Positions 19,598 to 31,173 of a DNA stretch of 64,000 nucleotides are shown here, piece by piece. Both the position numbers and the translations under genes were made by a program. The notes beneath the pieces were generated by a model. That model made no database searches. It saw only the letters and a list, made by a program, of their open reading frames with translations, and was not told where the DNA came from. Origin of the DNA: Roridomyces roridus (lineage: Eukaryota > Basidiomycota > Agaricomycetes > Agaricales > Mycenaceae). The stretch spans positions 558,001 to 622,000 of the forward strand of contig JARKIF010000014.1 of assembly GCA_029378245.1 (NCBI GenBank), written 5' to 3'. How positions within the stretch are numbered: the first letter of the stretch is position 1; each line of letters begins with the position of its first letter.

Positions 19598-21406
19598 ATG
19601 TCTTTGACGGTTCCCCTCCCTCCTCATGCGCTGGACGCTTACGACTCCATTCTTCACCGCGAAGCCGACTGGTGCGTGCTTTCCCGCCCATTTTCACTGT
19701 GCGTACCCATTCTCCAGGCTTGTCCTGGCGTACAATCCGTCCGTACAGCCCGACAGCTTCCAGTTGCTTGCCACCGGATCTGGAGGCTTGCCGGACTTGA
19801 AGAACGCCATCAGGACTGTGCAGGATCCCGCCTATGTTTTCATTGCCTTCTATCGTGACAATGCCGGCTTCATATTGCTAAATCTCATTCCCGACGCCAT
19901 TTCTGGAGTTCGACGCGCTCGCACACTTGTTCACGCCCGCCGCATTGGCGGCACTTTCCAGGTTTGCCTCTTCTATACTCTACTATCGTCCTTCTTGACC
20001 GGACAACTCAGGCTCACCAAACTTCGCTCACAACGGACATTTCTAATCTCACGCAGAGAGCAGTTAGCCAAGTATGAGACCAAAATCTGTTGTCCATCCC
20101 AATCTTGATCGCGTCATTAGGCCCTAGCGTCGCCCGATCTCGTGCATGTAATCAGCGCAGACCAGCCGACGGATATCCCGAGTGAGATGGGTGGTGGGGA
20201 CACGCCCTCAAAGGGGAGTGTCTTTTCGCTGCTCCGGCGAAAGAAGAAGCCAGAGGCTGAGCTTGCTGTCCAACCTTTCGATCTTCACATCGACGACTCT
20301 GAAGATGCGCCTCCTCCACCCCCGCCGCCCAAGGATAGAGTCAGGCGCTCCTTCTCATATCAGCCTCCAACCCAGTTCAGAGACGAACCGCCCGCTCCAC
20401 TGCCCATGTCGAGGGCTCCACCACCACGTCCCTTGCCTCAGCCTGTCACGACGCACCACCGCAGCAACTCTGACTACTCTGTCGTCAGCCGTCGCTCGTC
20501 GAGTTCTGACGAGGTTGTCGTTGTCAGGCCTGATCCCCCGCCACGTAGTCCAGGCATTAAAAAGCGTTCTGCTACCCTCCCGTCCAAATGGATGCCAGAT
20601 ACCGTCGACCCGGCGGATCGGTTGCGGCGGCGCATGGAGGCGCAGCGTCAGCGGGAACTCGAGGAAGAGGAGGCACTTGCAGAGGAGGTGGAGCGGCAAG
20701 CGAGGATCAAGGCAGAAAAGGCCACTTTTCTCAGAGAGCAGGAAGCGGAAGAGGCTGCTCGCCGCATCGCAGTCGAACAAGAACTCGAGCGCGCTACGGC
20801 GCTACGACGGCAACGTGAGGCTCGGGAGCAGGAAGAGGAGGACAGGAAGAAACGGGAGCTTGAGCGTAAGCGGCGCGCCGATCGGGAGAGGCGCATGGAA
20901 GAGCACCGTCGGCTGGAAGAGTGGCGGAATCAACAAGCTGCGCAGGCGGAGGAGGCTGCATGGCTTGCGGAGCAAACGAGGAAGAAGGAAGAAGTCGAGC
21001 GGAAAAAGAGGATACAACAAGCTGGAGCCAAGATCAAGAATGCGACGACGGAATTGGTAACTGGATGGGTAACGATGCAAGCAGGGGACTCCCTCGTCTG
21101 GCGAAGACGATATTTCCGATTCGTCGGCTCTACCGTCTTCTTTCACAAAGACGTCCGATTTCATTATCCTCGGTCTACCCATACTCATAATTCGACCAGG
21201 AATCGGGCCAATTCTTGGACGAGATAGATCTGCGCGGGCAGATAAAGGGACTACGGGAGTGGAATGAAGGCTACGAGGACCTCAAGGCTATCCCGTTCTC
21301 ATTCGCAGTCGAATTCAAAGGTGAGCGGGAGCCATGGTCAATGTTCTCCGACTCGGAGGAGGAGAAATTTAAGCTGTTAGGGCTGCTACACTCTGCGAAT
21401 GGCTAG
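19598..21406 (+). CDS. ADF-homology and PH domain protein, likely actin-associated
   Basis: The start at 19598 gives MSLTVPLPPHALDAYDSILH. A 46-nt intron joins ADW to LVLAYNPSVQPDSFQL, the beginning of an ADF-H (cofilin/coactosin-like) domain that continues through DPAYVFIAFYRD and NLIPDAISGVRRARTLVH. A middle region is proline-rich (DAPPPPPPPKDRVRRSF), suggesting SH3 or profilin contacts. It is followed by about 120 residues of highly charged, Glu/Arg-rich helix (coiled coil). The C-terminus is a PH domain: TGWVTMQAGDSLVWRRRYFR to FAVEFKGEREPWSMFSDSEE. A 47-nt intron joins FFHKD to ESGQFLDEIDLRG. The combination suggests a protein linking actin to phosphoinositide membranes. I do not recognise a named orthologue. 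Confidence 0.8.
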
Positions 21407-21485
21407 TAACTGTACGATAATACCCTGTGGATGGAATACCCTTGGACTGCATCATCATTGATTGTTTAGTCACCCAAACCTTGAC

Positions 21486-22625
21486 ATGAGCCAGCAGTTC
21501 GCTGGGCACAATCCCTATGCCCGGGGTCTGTATGAAGCTCAGAACCAGCCGCTGCTCGCGCCGGTGCCTCACCAGCCCCTCCAGTTCATTCCCAACAACA
21601 CTTCTCTCCCTGTCCACGAAGACAGCAAAATATATGGACTTGTAATCGACCTCATGGACCCTACCACCCGCGAGGGTGCCCTTCTCGAACTCAGCAAGAA
21701 GCGCGAGCAGTACGACGATCTTGCTCTAGTTCTGTGGCATTCGTTTGGTGCGTAGTTTCACGTTGCATTCGTAATGCCGACTGAGTGAGTGAGCAGGGAT
21801 CATGCCTGCCCTGCTGCAAGAAATCGTCTCGGTGTATCCGCTGCTGTCACCACCGAACCTGACTGCCCACGTTTCCAATCGAGTTTGCAATGCGCTCGCG
21901 CTTTTGCAGTGTGTGGCGTCTCATTCGGAAACCCGCCAGTTGTTTCTCAACGGTCAGTCTCCGCAATAAACATGGCGGCGCCAATTGAAACAGTTGGCAG
22001 CCCACATCCCTCTCTTCCTCTACCCGTTCCTGAACACGACCTCCAAAACGCGTCCTTTTGAATATCTACGGCTTACTTCTCTCGGGGTCATTGGCGCGCT
22101 TGTAAAAGTATGTTCCGAGTCGTCTGTCTCCGCTCTCTTCTCAATGGCGCCTCAGCAAAACGATAACAACACTGTAATCCACTTTCTGCTGTCGACTGAG
22201 ATAATTCCACTCTGCCTTCGTATAATGGAGACGGGCTCGGAGCTGTCCAAGACTGTGGCGATCTTCATTGTGCAAAAGATCCTGCTGGACGAAACAGGCC
22301 TGACGTACATCTGCCACACATACGAGCGATTCTACGCAGTGGGGACCGTGCTGAGCAACATGGTCAACCAACTCGTCGAGACCCAGGCTGTGAGACTGCT
22401 CAAGCATGTCGTTCGATGCTACCTCCGTCTTAGCGACAATTTAAGGTGCGCATACATTTGTTCTGGCCCGGCGTGGCTCTGACCAGACCATCTAGAGCGC
22501 GCGAGGCACTCCGGGCGTGCCTGCCCGAGCCCCTGCGAGACCAGACGTTCAGCGTGCTGCTCAAGGGTGATATGGTGACGAAAAGGTGTCTGACGACGTT
22601 GTTGACGAATCTGAACCCTGAATGA
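21486..22625 (+). CDS. CAF40: CCR4-NOT complex subunit Caf40 / CNOT9 (Rcd1)
   Basis: A conserved armadillo-like scaffold of the CCR4-NOT deadenylase. The start at 21486 ([14 protein letters not shown]) follows the upstream stop by 79 bp on the same strand. Conserved blocks in order: [20 protein letters not shown], then [127 protein letters not shown]; and [19 protein letters not shown]. Four or five short introns lie between them. The domain order and length match CNOT9. Confidence 0.95.
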
Positions 22626-22780
22626 GTAGTGTACAATTCGTGTAAATTTTTGTATGAATATTCCAATAATTTGCTGTGGTTGGGAGATGGCCGTTCCCGC
22701 GTGGGACCTCGATGACATAACATGACTGACGTTAGTCGACGATTATCAAAAGTTGGGTCCGCTCTTCTGCGACCACCATC

Positions 22781-23816
22781 ATGAACGCAACTCTCTGCCC
22801 CCAGCTCCCCGGCGGTCTCTGTCCGCAGTCCACTCGTTTTCCCTGGTACTACTCCCCCAAGCCGTCCCTCATTGACGGTCTTCCAGACCCGTATTTGGCC
22901 GTTGCTTCACCTCTCATCGCATACTGGACCCTCTCTCTCTTTTTCCACTACCTCGACAGTCGCGATTGGAAGTACCTCCAGCAACATCGAATCCATGACT
23001 CTGCCGAAGTCGCCTCGCGCAACCGAGCCTCCCGCTCTACCGTTATTCTGGCCGTCATCGTCCAACAGGCTCTCCAGACCGCTCTGGGCTTGTTCTGGGT
23101 CGGAGACGAGTCGGCCGTGGTGGTAAACCACGATGAGAAGCTGGCAGGGATATCTGAGTGGCTCTCCATGTTCCTAGGGCAACAGGCAACTTCCCTCGAC
23201 AGCCTCTCGTACTTTGTCTATTGGTGGGGCATACCGATGTTCCAGTTCATTCTCGCCATGTGCGTCTGGTTGCTTTGGTGCGGCTTTACTCTGACGTTCA
23301 CCAGCTTCGTCATGGACACTTGGCAATACTTTATTCATCGGGGGATGCATATGAACAAGTTTCTGTATCGGCACATCCACTCGGTGCACCATCAGCTTTA
23401 TGTGCCGTATGCCTTTGGTGCGCTGTATAACCACCCTGTGGAGGGCTTCTTCCTCGATTCGATTGGAGCGGTCATTTCAGAGACTGTCTCTGGCATGAGC
23501 ACCCGCCAAGCTGCGCTACTCTTTTGCATCGCAACCTTTAAAACGGTCGATGACCATTGCGGGTACAAGCTGCCGTTCGACCCGCTCCAATTCCTAACGT
23601 CCAACAACGCCGACTATCACGATATACATCACCAGGTCCGTCTTACCATGGCAGCTTTCTTGTACATTTTCCGAACCCCAGCAGATGATTGGCATAAAAT
23701 ACAACTTTGCACAGCCGTTCTTTGTTCACTGGGACTACATCCTTGGCACGCAGATGACGCGGCAGGAGATGGAACAGCGCAAAGTGGCGCAAAAGAAAAG
23801 AGACAAGGCCGAGTAA
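22781..23816 (+). CDS. SUR2: Sphinganine C4-hydroxylase (Sur2)
   Basis: An ER di-iron membrane enzyme that hydroxylates sphinganine to phytosphingosine. Two exons: 22,781 to the codon for the last residue of HDIHHQ, then a short intron, then MIGIKYNFAQPFFVHWDYIL. All histidine boxes of the fatty-acid hydroxylase superfamily are visible: HRGMH, HSVHH and HDIHH. FALYN-type neighbours are present as YVPYAFGALYNHPVEG. Several hydrophobic helices precede the boxes. The C-terminus is basic (QKKRDKAE). The gene converges on MAK16, whose stop is 80 bp away. Confidence 0.95.
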
Positions 23817-23896
23817 TACCCTGGAAGTACACCGTGCTAGTATCCTATGTTCGTGTAATCTTGTAGAGTTATCATTACTACCCTGCATACAGTACT

Positions 23897-25150
23897 CTAC
23901 CACGAAGCCAGTGCAGCTCGCGTAAGCGGAACGCTCTCCACTTCGTTCTCGTACTCGACTTCCACCCGCGGCCCTTCTGTTGGGGATGAGATACTGGTAA
24001 CGATGATTCTGAAACGCACTCTTGGGCTTTTTGTCTGGTCGTTTCCGAGATGGTGGAGCGGCCTTTCGCTTTCCGAGGGCTGTTTTAGGCTGCGAGTCGA
24101 CACCCTCGTCATCGTCAGAGCCTTCATCGTCCTCGTCCGACATGACCTCCTTGGAGAGTGATGAGACAGGGTTCCGCCACGATGAATGATACTCACCCCG
24201 GCATCTTCCAGGTCACTGAGGCCATCGTCTTCGTCCTCGCTGATGTCGCTCACGAATTCACGATCACCCCACTCGCCCTCCTCGTCCTCGAGTTCCTCTT
24301 CGTCTTCCTCGTCCGTTTCATCTGCTTCCATGTCGAGCTCTACGTCCTCGAGATCCTTGCCGCCATTCTTTTCGCGATCGAGAATCTGCTGCCACACATT
24401 CTCATTCACGTTCAGCGGCGCGTCACCATACGCCTTGGATTTTAACCGTTCGATGAGCTCCTTCTCGATAGACCGCTCGAGATGAGCAGCAGAAAGTGCT
24501 TTGCGTTCCCGGACGGCTTCACGGCGGTCAAGCTTCTTTTTTATTCCAACGAGTTTCGGTCTTGTTTAAAAGGTGAGCATATGTGTGGAGGGAACACGAC
24601 GCAGAAACGCACTGTTGGCGAAGTTTCAGACGGCGCATTTTTATGAGATACTGGGTAATTTTCGTTATGCGTTGCTTGCATTTGTGGATCATGAAATTCG
24701 GCCAGTGGACAAGTTCAGTGTCGATCTAGCGGTGGGATTGAGTACTGCCTCGGTAGCCATTCGGAGGTGAACGGACCTGCTCCAGCGCTTTTGTGTAGTT
24801 ATTGGAGAGTTTTATCCGTTCCCACATATGAGCAGGGGAGTGTGCGCGCTCTATCGTCTTGACATACAGATACAAAACACCTGAAGCAGCCATCAGGAGA
24901 CCGAATGCATACTCCGGAGAGGTGGGGGAGACCTTCTTTCTCGCGTACAGTAGCATATCTTGAGTTTGCGAGGGGGCAGGACTGGCGACTGCAGAAACCA
25001 GTTACATTGTATTCATTCCGACAAAAATTTTGGGTCGTTGTTCTGGAGGATGTCAGGGAGGAAGACTCACCAGCACATTCGGACTTACTTGACTTTGTAG
25101 GAGCAGAATTGCTGGTTTATAACGGACCATATAACGTCGTCGCTCTGCAT
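23897..25150 (-). CDS. MAK16: Ribosome biogenesis protein Mak16
   Basis: A nucleolar protein needed for 60S ribosomal subunit maturation. The ATG at 25150 starts [20 protein letters not shown]. The next exon has [20 protein letters not shown], including the conserved cysteines, and NSRYATVRE. The following one has [20 protein letters not shown] then [12 protein letters not shown]. The 3' exons encode [20 protein letters not shown], a long acidic stretch, and a basic tail [17 protein letters not shown]. The last intron joins this to [18 protein letters not shown] and the stop at 23897. The start codon lies just 71 bp from the divergent SF3b2 start. Confidence 0.94.
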
Positions 25151-25221
25151 GGCGGCAGTAAGTAGAAAATCTAGTCACAGTCACACTCACTCGGCTTCCA
25201 AACTTGGCTTCGACAATCACA
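25151..25221. promoter_or_regulatory. 71-bp divergent promoter between MAK16 and SF3b2 genes
   Basis: Only 71 bp separate the two ATGs, so the 5' untranslated regions almost certainly overlap each other's promoters. Confidence 0.5.
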
Positions 25222-27224
25222 ATGGTCGGCCAGCAACCCAACGGCGTCAAGCAGATCAAGTCCAAAAACCAACTTCGCCGTCTCAAGCAGAAGCAGCGCA
25301 GAGTCAATGCCACAGAGAAACCGCCCTCGGTGAATTACACAGTCTCGCGGTTCTTCCGGCCACTCACACCTGATCAACAGACGAATGCTCTTTCCAACGG
25401 CGACGATGCCATGAATGTAGATGAGGATGTCAATGTCGAGTACGTGTCCGAGCAGTTGGATGCCAACAGCTCCGTTTTGGAAGCCTTTTCCGACGTCTTT
25501 GCACGCTTTCAGTTACCCCCCGAGGAGGACACCGTGAGTCGCGTTGTTTCGTGCCCAACCACGCTCAAACACCACTATTCCAGCAGGGAAAAGGCTCCAC
25601 CAACACGAAAGGCGAGGTCATCTACTCGGACGACGACATGGCTTCCGAGGGCGACTCGGACACCGAGGCCAAACCAATATCCAAAAAGAAGCAGCGCAAG
25701 CTGTCCCGTCTCACCGTCGCAGAACTTAAACGTCTCGTCAAGAAACCCGAGGTCGTCGAGTGGACAGATGTCACTGCCGCCGACCCCCGCCTCCTCTTGC
25801 ACCTCAAATCGCACCGTAACACGATCCCCATACCCATCCATTGGTCTGCAAAACGCGATTATCTTCAGGGCAAGCGCGGTATTGAGAAACCTCCATTCCA
25901 GCTGCCCGCGTATATTGCCGACACTGGCATTGCCACCATGAGGGACGCGGTCAAGGAGAAGGAGGCAGGCATGAGTCTGAAAGCCAAGACGCGGGAGAGG
26001 GTACAACCCAAGATGGGCAAGATCGACATTGACTACCAGAAACTGCACGATGCCTTCTTCAAGTTCCAGACAAAGCCCCCCGTGACTGGCTTTGGTGAGA
26101 TGTGAGCATCTGTTCCGTCTTTGTTGTTTCTTCCTGATCGCTCTGCAGGTACTATGAAGGGAAAGAGTTTGAGACGTCACTAAAGGAAAAGCGACCCGGC
26201 GACCTTTCTCCTGAACTTGTCGAGGCATTATCGATCCCACCATTGGCTCCCCCGCCCTGGTTGATCAGCATGCAACGCTTCGGTCCCCCTCCAAGTTATC
26301 CCACTTTGAGGATACCAGGGCTGAATGCCCCCATTCCGGAAGGGTGCGTTTCGCATCTCTGTCCGATATTTTCCTGACTATTCCCCAGAGCGCAATGGGG
26401 TTTCCATCCGGGAGGATGGGGTAAACCGCCACTGGACGAATACAATCGACCACTTTACGGAGACGTATTTGGCGTTTTACCTAAGGCAGGCGACGGAGAC
26501 GTGAGCCAATCAGATTTGTGTTGGCACACACACTGAATCGTTTCTAGATGGGAGAGCCCGTCGACAAAAACATGTGGGGTGAGCTGGAGCCGGAAGAAGG
26601 CAAGTCTTATATATATGATCCCTCCCTCTCCCTCTCGCTTACGGTACAACAGAGGAAGAAGAAGACGACTCGTCCGCAGAGGGCTCCGATTCAGAAGAAG
26701 AGACGCCAGCGCCAACCGATGGCATGCAAACACCTTCTGGGCTGGAGACCCCCTCGGGAATGACAAGTGTTGTTTCCACTGTCGCCGGCGGTCTCGAGAC
26801 ACCCGACTTCCTGGAACTACGCAAGGGAAGGGCGGCTTCGGAAGCGTACGATGGGCCGCGCTCATTGTACCAGGTCGTCCCCGAGAAGCAGACGAGCGTG
26901 AGGGGCTTGATGGGAAGCGAACGCGGCTACGATGTCAGCGCCGTGTCCTCCCAACACGCAAATCTTCCCGTGCTTGGTGATGAAAGATCGACCAAGCGCA
27001 AGGCTAACGGTGTCGATGTTTCGATCGATGCTGCCGAGCTCGAAGGCATCTCGGAAGAAGAACTACGTCGTAAATACGACGCCCATTCCCGGGGCTCGGC
27101 AGGAGTGCCCGGATCCCAAGAAGACTTTTCCGACTTTGTGGCGAAAGAAGTTGCCAGTCGCAACAAGAAGCAAAAGGCGCAGGAGAAGGATCGAGATTCA
27201 AAGAAGAAGGAATTCAAGTTTTGA
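25222..27224 (+). CDS. CUS1: Splicing factor 3b subunit 2 (SAP145 / Cus1)
   Basis: A core U2 snRNP protein that helps anchor U2 to the branch site. The first ATG is at 25222 (MVGQQPNGVKQIKSKNQLRR). Recognisable blocks: SRLTVAELKRLVKKPEVVEW, then TDVTAADPRLLLHLKSHRNT, IPIPIHWSAKRDYLQGKRGI, then EKPPFQLPAYIADTGI (the DUF382 region). The PSP domain follows across short introns: PPLAPPPWLISMQRFGPPPS, YPTLRIPGLNAPIPEG, WGFHPGGWGKPPLDEYNRPL. The rest is acidic then Ser/Thr-rich (the phosphorylated TP-motif area), ending in a basic tail (KKQKAQEKDRDSKKKEFKF). It converges with PWP1, 69 bp away. Confidence 0.95.
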
Positions 27225-27293
27225 TGCTTTCTTGTCTTTTCTGTAGCCTTAATGTGTTCTTTGATGGTCTGTCCACACCGTTTGTAGCTGTAC

Positions 27294-29194
27294 CTACTCC
27301 TCGTCGCCGCCATCGCTCTCCTCATCATCGGAAACCACACCGACAACGCCGCCTGCATTCTCTTCCCGCTCCTTGAGCACTCTTCCTGCCTCCCGAAGCT
27401 TGGCCCCAAACGCCTTGCGGGCCCCAAAGTTGGCTCCGACATCCCATATCTGCAGCTTGGCTTTGGAGCCCGCAGCTGCCAGAGTCAGTGGGTCATCTGG
27501 CGAGAATGTCGTCGAGAAAACTTTGCCCTGCAAAGAGTGTCAGATGGTCAAGCAGCAAAATAATTGGGCGATGCTCACAACGCCCAGATCTCTTGATGTG
27601 ACGAGGCTGACGCTACGCTGGCTCTCGCCGTCATCGACAACATTCCACACTTTGACCAGTTTATCGTTTCCACCAGTAACGATGCAACCCTTGATGTGTG
27701 GATTTATATCCAGCGCTGAGGCCGCACCGTCGTGGGCAGAGAGCGTGAATTTGGCTGGAGAAGGTGAAGAAAGGTTGGACGGGAGTGTCCGCACGTCGAA
27801 ATTTAAAACTAGCCCATTTTCCAGTGATACCTGTCGACTCAGTTTGCATGGGAGTAAAGCAGGAAAAATATAGCGCACATAGAAACCGTACTCTTCCCAT
27901 GGGTCCCAGCGCATTGCCTCGACATCGCTGCCGACAACGGCGCCGACACCAGCGTCGGGCGCCCGAGAATCGAATGTCCGCACCGTTCGGTCGTAGCTTC
28001 CCGTTAAGAGCACACTCGGGTCACGATCGTTCCATCGCACGGCCTGCACCTTGTCCTTGTGCACGTCAAAGCTGCGAATGGCGCCCCCCTCGTCGCCGTT
28101 GATGGTCGGATCTCGACTGAGATCCCAGAGTTTGACCGTACGGTCTGCGCTACCGCTTGCAAGCAGGTTGCGTTGCGTTTTGTTCCAACTAAGGGCGAGC
28201 ACGGCATCGACGTGATGTCCGGTGTGCACTGCGCGGTGTTTCGTCTTTTTGCGCTTCTTTTTTCCTGTACCGAGAGCAGTGGGAACATGAGCTTTAGTTT
28301 CGTCTGGACGGCCTAGAATCGATGCAGGGTACATGGATTCCAGTACGTCGACGGACCAAATCTCAATCTCCGGGTCCAAGGTGCCCACAGCAATGTAGTT
28401 TCCAAAACCAGTGCCCTGAGTGCTTGATCCCGAGGCAGTTGGCGGGAAATCCAGCCATTCCAGACATAGCGGGAAGTTGGGCAACATGAGATCGTGGTGG
28501 ACGTAGAGGTTTTCCTGGGATTCATCGTAGACGTAGATCTCTAGTTGAGATATCTCGTCTTCGGTTTTGGCGACAACGAGGAGGTTATCGCTCGGCCTAA
28601 CTTCGAGCTCTTCTCTCTCGTCGTCGGCATCATCCTGGGCCACAATCAGAGCCCAAAGCGAAATCTGGAACAAGGATATACCTCTTTCATCGTGATATAA
28701 GGGTCATCTTGATTGTCTCGGTAAAAGGTGAGGCCCTTTATATTACTGAAGGGACCAACAGCTGCTCGACGTCGGAAAAAAAGGCGATTGGAGTAGAGAA
28801 AAACATACGGGCCGTTTTAGCGTCGTCGTCGTAGTCGTCGAGATTATATTCTGTGAGATCGTCCGCATTACGCTTAGGTTTGGGGTCGACGTCCATGGCG
28901 TCTTCGTCCTCCTCGCTTGACACGAAACGTTAAACCCCCAAAGCCACAAAAGGATGGGACGCACTCGACCCAGTCGGCTTCATCGGCGTCATCTGCCTCC
29001 TCCCCTTCGGCGCCGAGTCCCATAGATTTTGCTGCCTCGTGTGCGCGCTCTAATTCAACGCGGGCGTCCTCGAGCTGGATTCTGGCCAGGGCGCTGACGC
29101 GCTCGAGTTCATTTTCATCGAGGACGTATTTTTCTGGATGCTGAGCAGCGACGCCTCGACGAACCCATGATACCGCAGATATTAGACTGCTCAT
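27294..29194 (-). CDS. PWP1: WD40 ribosome biogenesis protein Pwp1
   Basis: A nucleolar WD-repeat protein involved in early 60S assembly. I choose the ATG at 29194 (MSSLISAVSWVRRGVAAQHP), since family members begin with this sequence. An in-frame ATG at 29230 would overlap the start of the divergent gene. Landmarks: DLEVRPSDNLLVVAKTEDE-type region, then YVHHDLMLPNFPLCLEWLDF, GNYIAVGTLDPEIEIWSVDV (diagnostic for Pwp1), and WD repeats including SGSADRTVKLWDLS and TGSYDRTVRTFDSR. An acidic N-terminal stretch (about residues 80-120) carries DDADEADW. The C-terminus is acidic and ends at 27294. Several short introns are present. Confidence 0.93.
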
Positions 29195-29228
29195 GAGTAG
29201 CAAATTTTGAACTTTGATTGCCGAACTC
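29195..29228. promoter_or_regulatory. 34-bp gap between the PWP1 and Pof1-like start codons
   Basis: The two divergent start codons I prefer are only 34 bp apart, so transcription start sites must lie within or beyond the neighbouring coding regions. Confidence 0.4.
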
Positions 29229-30026
29229 ATGTCACTCCGGAGCTCCTCTGCGATCTCCCTCGTTCAACGAGGCTTGTCGCCCTTTGAGCTCGTATACGTT
29301 CCGCATCAGAGTTGGCCTGTTCCCCGCCTTCTCTCCCGCCCCACACACCCTCTGCAAATCTCCATCCTAGACTCGTCATTCAACCCACCGACACTTGCCC
29401 ACCTTGCCCTAGCTCGCGGAAACGGTTCCTCGTATGACGCCAAACTCTACCTTCTCAGTGTCCGCAATGCGGATAAAACCATCAAGCCGACCGACGCGTC
29501 GTACGCCCAGCGTCTGGAGATGATGCTGCGGCTAGCCCAGGACAGTGGCGACGATCACGTTGCCATCGGGGTCATCGACGAGCCCACCTTTGTTGGCAAG
29601 GCGGGCAAGCTGCGCGCATTCCTGGAGCAGCGGCTCTCTGATCTGGGATTCTCACCGTCGCGACCGCAACTCACTTTCCTCCTGGGCCTCGACACACTAG
29701 AGCGCCTGCTTCAACCGCGCTACTACGGCTCGGAGGAAAACATGTATGCTTCTTTGCACAAGTTTTTCTCTCCAGAGCACGACGATGTGCGCGTCCTATG
29801 TGCACGCCGAGCCACATCCTCTGCGACCGAGGCTGCCACACTTGCTCTTGCGGAGAGGTTTCTGTCTGAGCAGCGGATTGTGCTTATCGACATTGGAGCA
29901 GTAGAACAGACTTATAGCTCTACTGCGGTTCGGAATGCTCTTGCACAGAAAGATGACGATGGTTGGCAGTCTCTGGTCTCTCCTCGTGTAAAAGAATATA
30001 TCATCACAGAGAAATTATACACTTGA
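29229..30026 (+). CDS. POF1: Nicotinamide-nucleotide adenylyltransferase-like protein (Pof1 type)
   Basis: A single-exon nucleotidyltransferase-fold protein; the family includes yeast Pof1, an NMNAT paralogue tied to protein quality control. The first ATG is at 29229 (MSLRSSSAISLVQRG). The nucleotide-binding signature is SILDSSFNPPTLAHLALA: the usual HxGH reads TLAH here, so the first His is Thr. The second motif is SSTAVRNAL, equivalent to the ISSTxxR motif that binds the ATP phosphates. FLLGLDTLERLLQPRYYG is also characteristic. This is the last gene of the dense housekeeping block. Confidence 0.85.
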   Translation: MSLRSSSAISLVQRGLSPFELVYVPHQSWPVPRLLSRPTHPLQISILDSSFNPPTLAHLALARGNGSSYDAKLYLLSVRNADKTIKPTDASYAQRLEMMLRLAQDSGDDHVAIGVIDEPTFVGKAGKLRAFLEQRLSDLGFSPSRPQLTFLLGLDTLERLLQPRYYGSEENMYASLHKFFSPEHDDVRVLCARRATSSATEAATLALAERFLSEQRIVLIDIGAVEQTYSSTAVRNALAQKDDDGWQSLVSPRVKEYIITEKLYT

Positions 30027-30916
30027 AAGAAACTAGGTGTGGTAGCCATTGCTTACACGTGGCGGTATACGAATCCGATGTGTTCCCAAATACAACGCTC
30101 GTCCGTGCGCCGCTGCACGCCGCACTCCCTCGCGGCCTGTTGCAGAGCTTGCTCTCCGGGAAGACTAGAGTCAGCAGGTGTGAATTGCATGAAAGCAAAA
30201 TCAACATTCAAAATCAAATTCAAATGTTACTGCTCGTCCAAGAAGACTGAATCACACAGGGAACAAGTAAGAGCATATCCTTTTTAACCAGCTTCATTTT
30301 GGTTCAGAACCTTGACCTCCATTTTGACCTGTCTACCTGCAACAGGGGTTGCTGAATGTATAGATTACAAGATTACAACTTGACTCAGCGGGGGCGCTTC
30401 GCACCGCCGCCGTGGTGGAGTTTACTGTTTGTGTAAAGCTCTAGAGAGATGATGTGCATATCTAAATTTTGGCGTACCGAGTCCGAGGGAACAAGTAAGA
30501 GTCATTTTGGCGGCATGACAAGGAATCACGTATGTAATGGTCGGTGTTTAATTTGTGGGAGGCAGCGACCGAGCGATCAGCAATCTCTTTGATAATTGAT
30601 TGATCTCGCTTACTGGCCAATGTCAAGCTAGTTGATCGCGCGCCGTTTTTGAGCTGATGCAGAGGACCAAAGGTCTGATGTCTGTGTGCGGAAGGCCTTT
30701 TGAACGAAAATAAAGAGAATGGTAAAGATGTTTTTTTTTGTTCCTGAAAATACTCGGGATTACTTGTATGTCTTCAACGAAAGAGGAACTCGAATAAAAT
30801 GTGCCTTAACCAATCTATCCTTTTTAGTATTTATACTGATATGCCGTGCTGCCGAGATGACCAGATCACGATGCCGATGAGCAAAACGGTGATTGGTGTG
30901 GAGAAGTCACACTAGA
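30027..30916. other. Gene-free stretch at the edge of the repeat compartment
   Basis: I see no gene, RNA or complete repeat here. The phrase GGGAACAAGTAAGAG occurs near both 30,257 and 30,486, the only internal repeat noted. Confidence 0.5.
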
Positions 30917-31173
30917 TACAGTAAAACTTTTGCAAAAAACACGTTACCAATCATCCGTAGGTATTGCAAAAGAACACATTAAATATTATCTATACCCAAA
31001 GGCACTGAATCTCTTATCTCTGACCGTATCCATCACAGGGATCAGGGCGGCATCCTGAGGCAGTATCGGGTATACTGAACAACCAGATTAACTCTCGGTT
31101 AAGCTCCATTTAATGGGTAATTGATATTAATATCTTAAATTGCCATCAATGGCTCCGGAGATGACTGATACCA

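Noticed and set aside
20355..20896. Long antisense frames across the ADF-H/PH gene
   Set aside because: They mirror the GC-rich, charged coiled-coil coding region and contain no recognisable domain.
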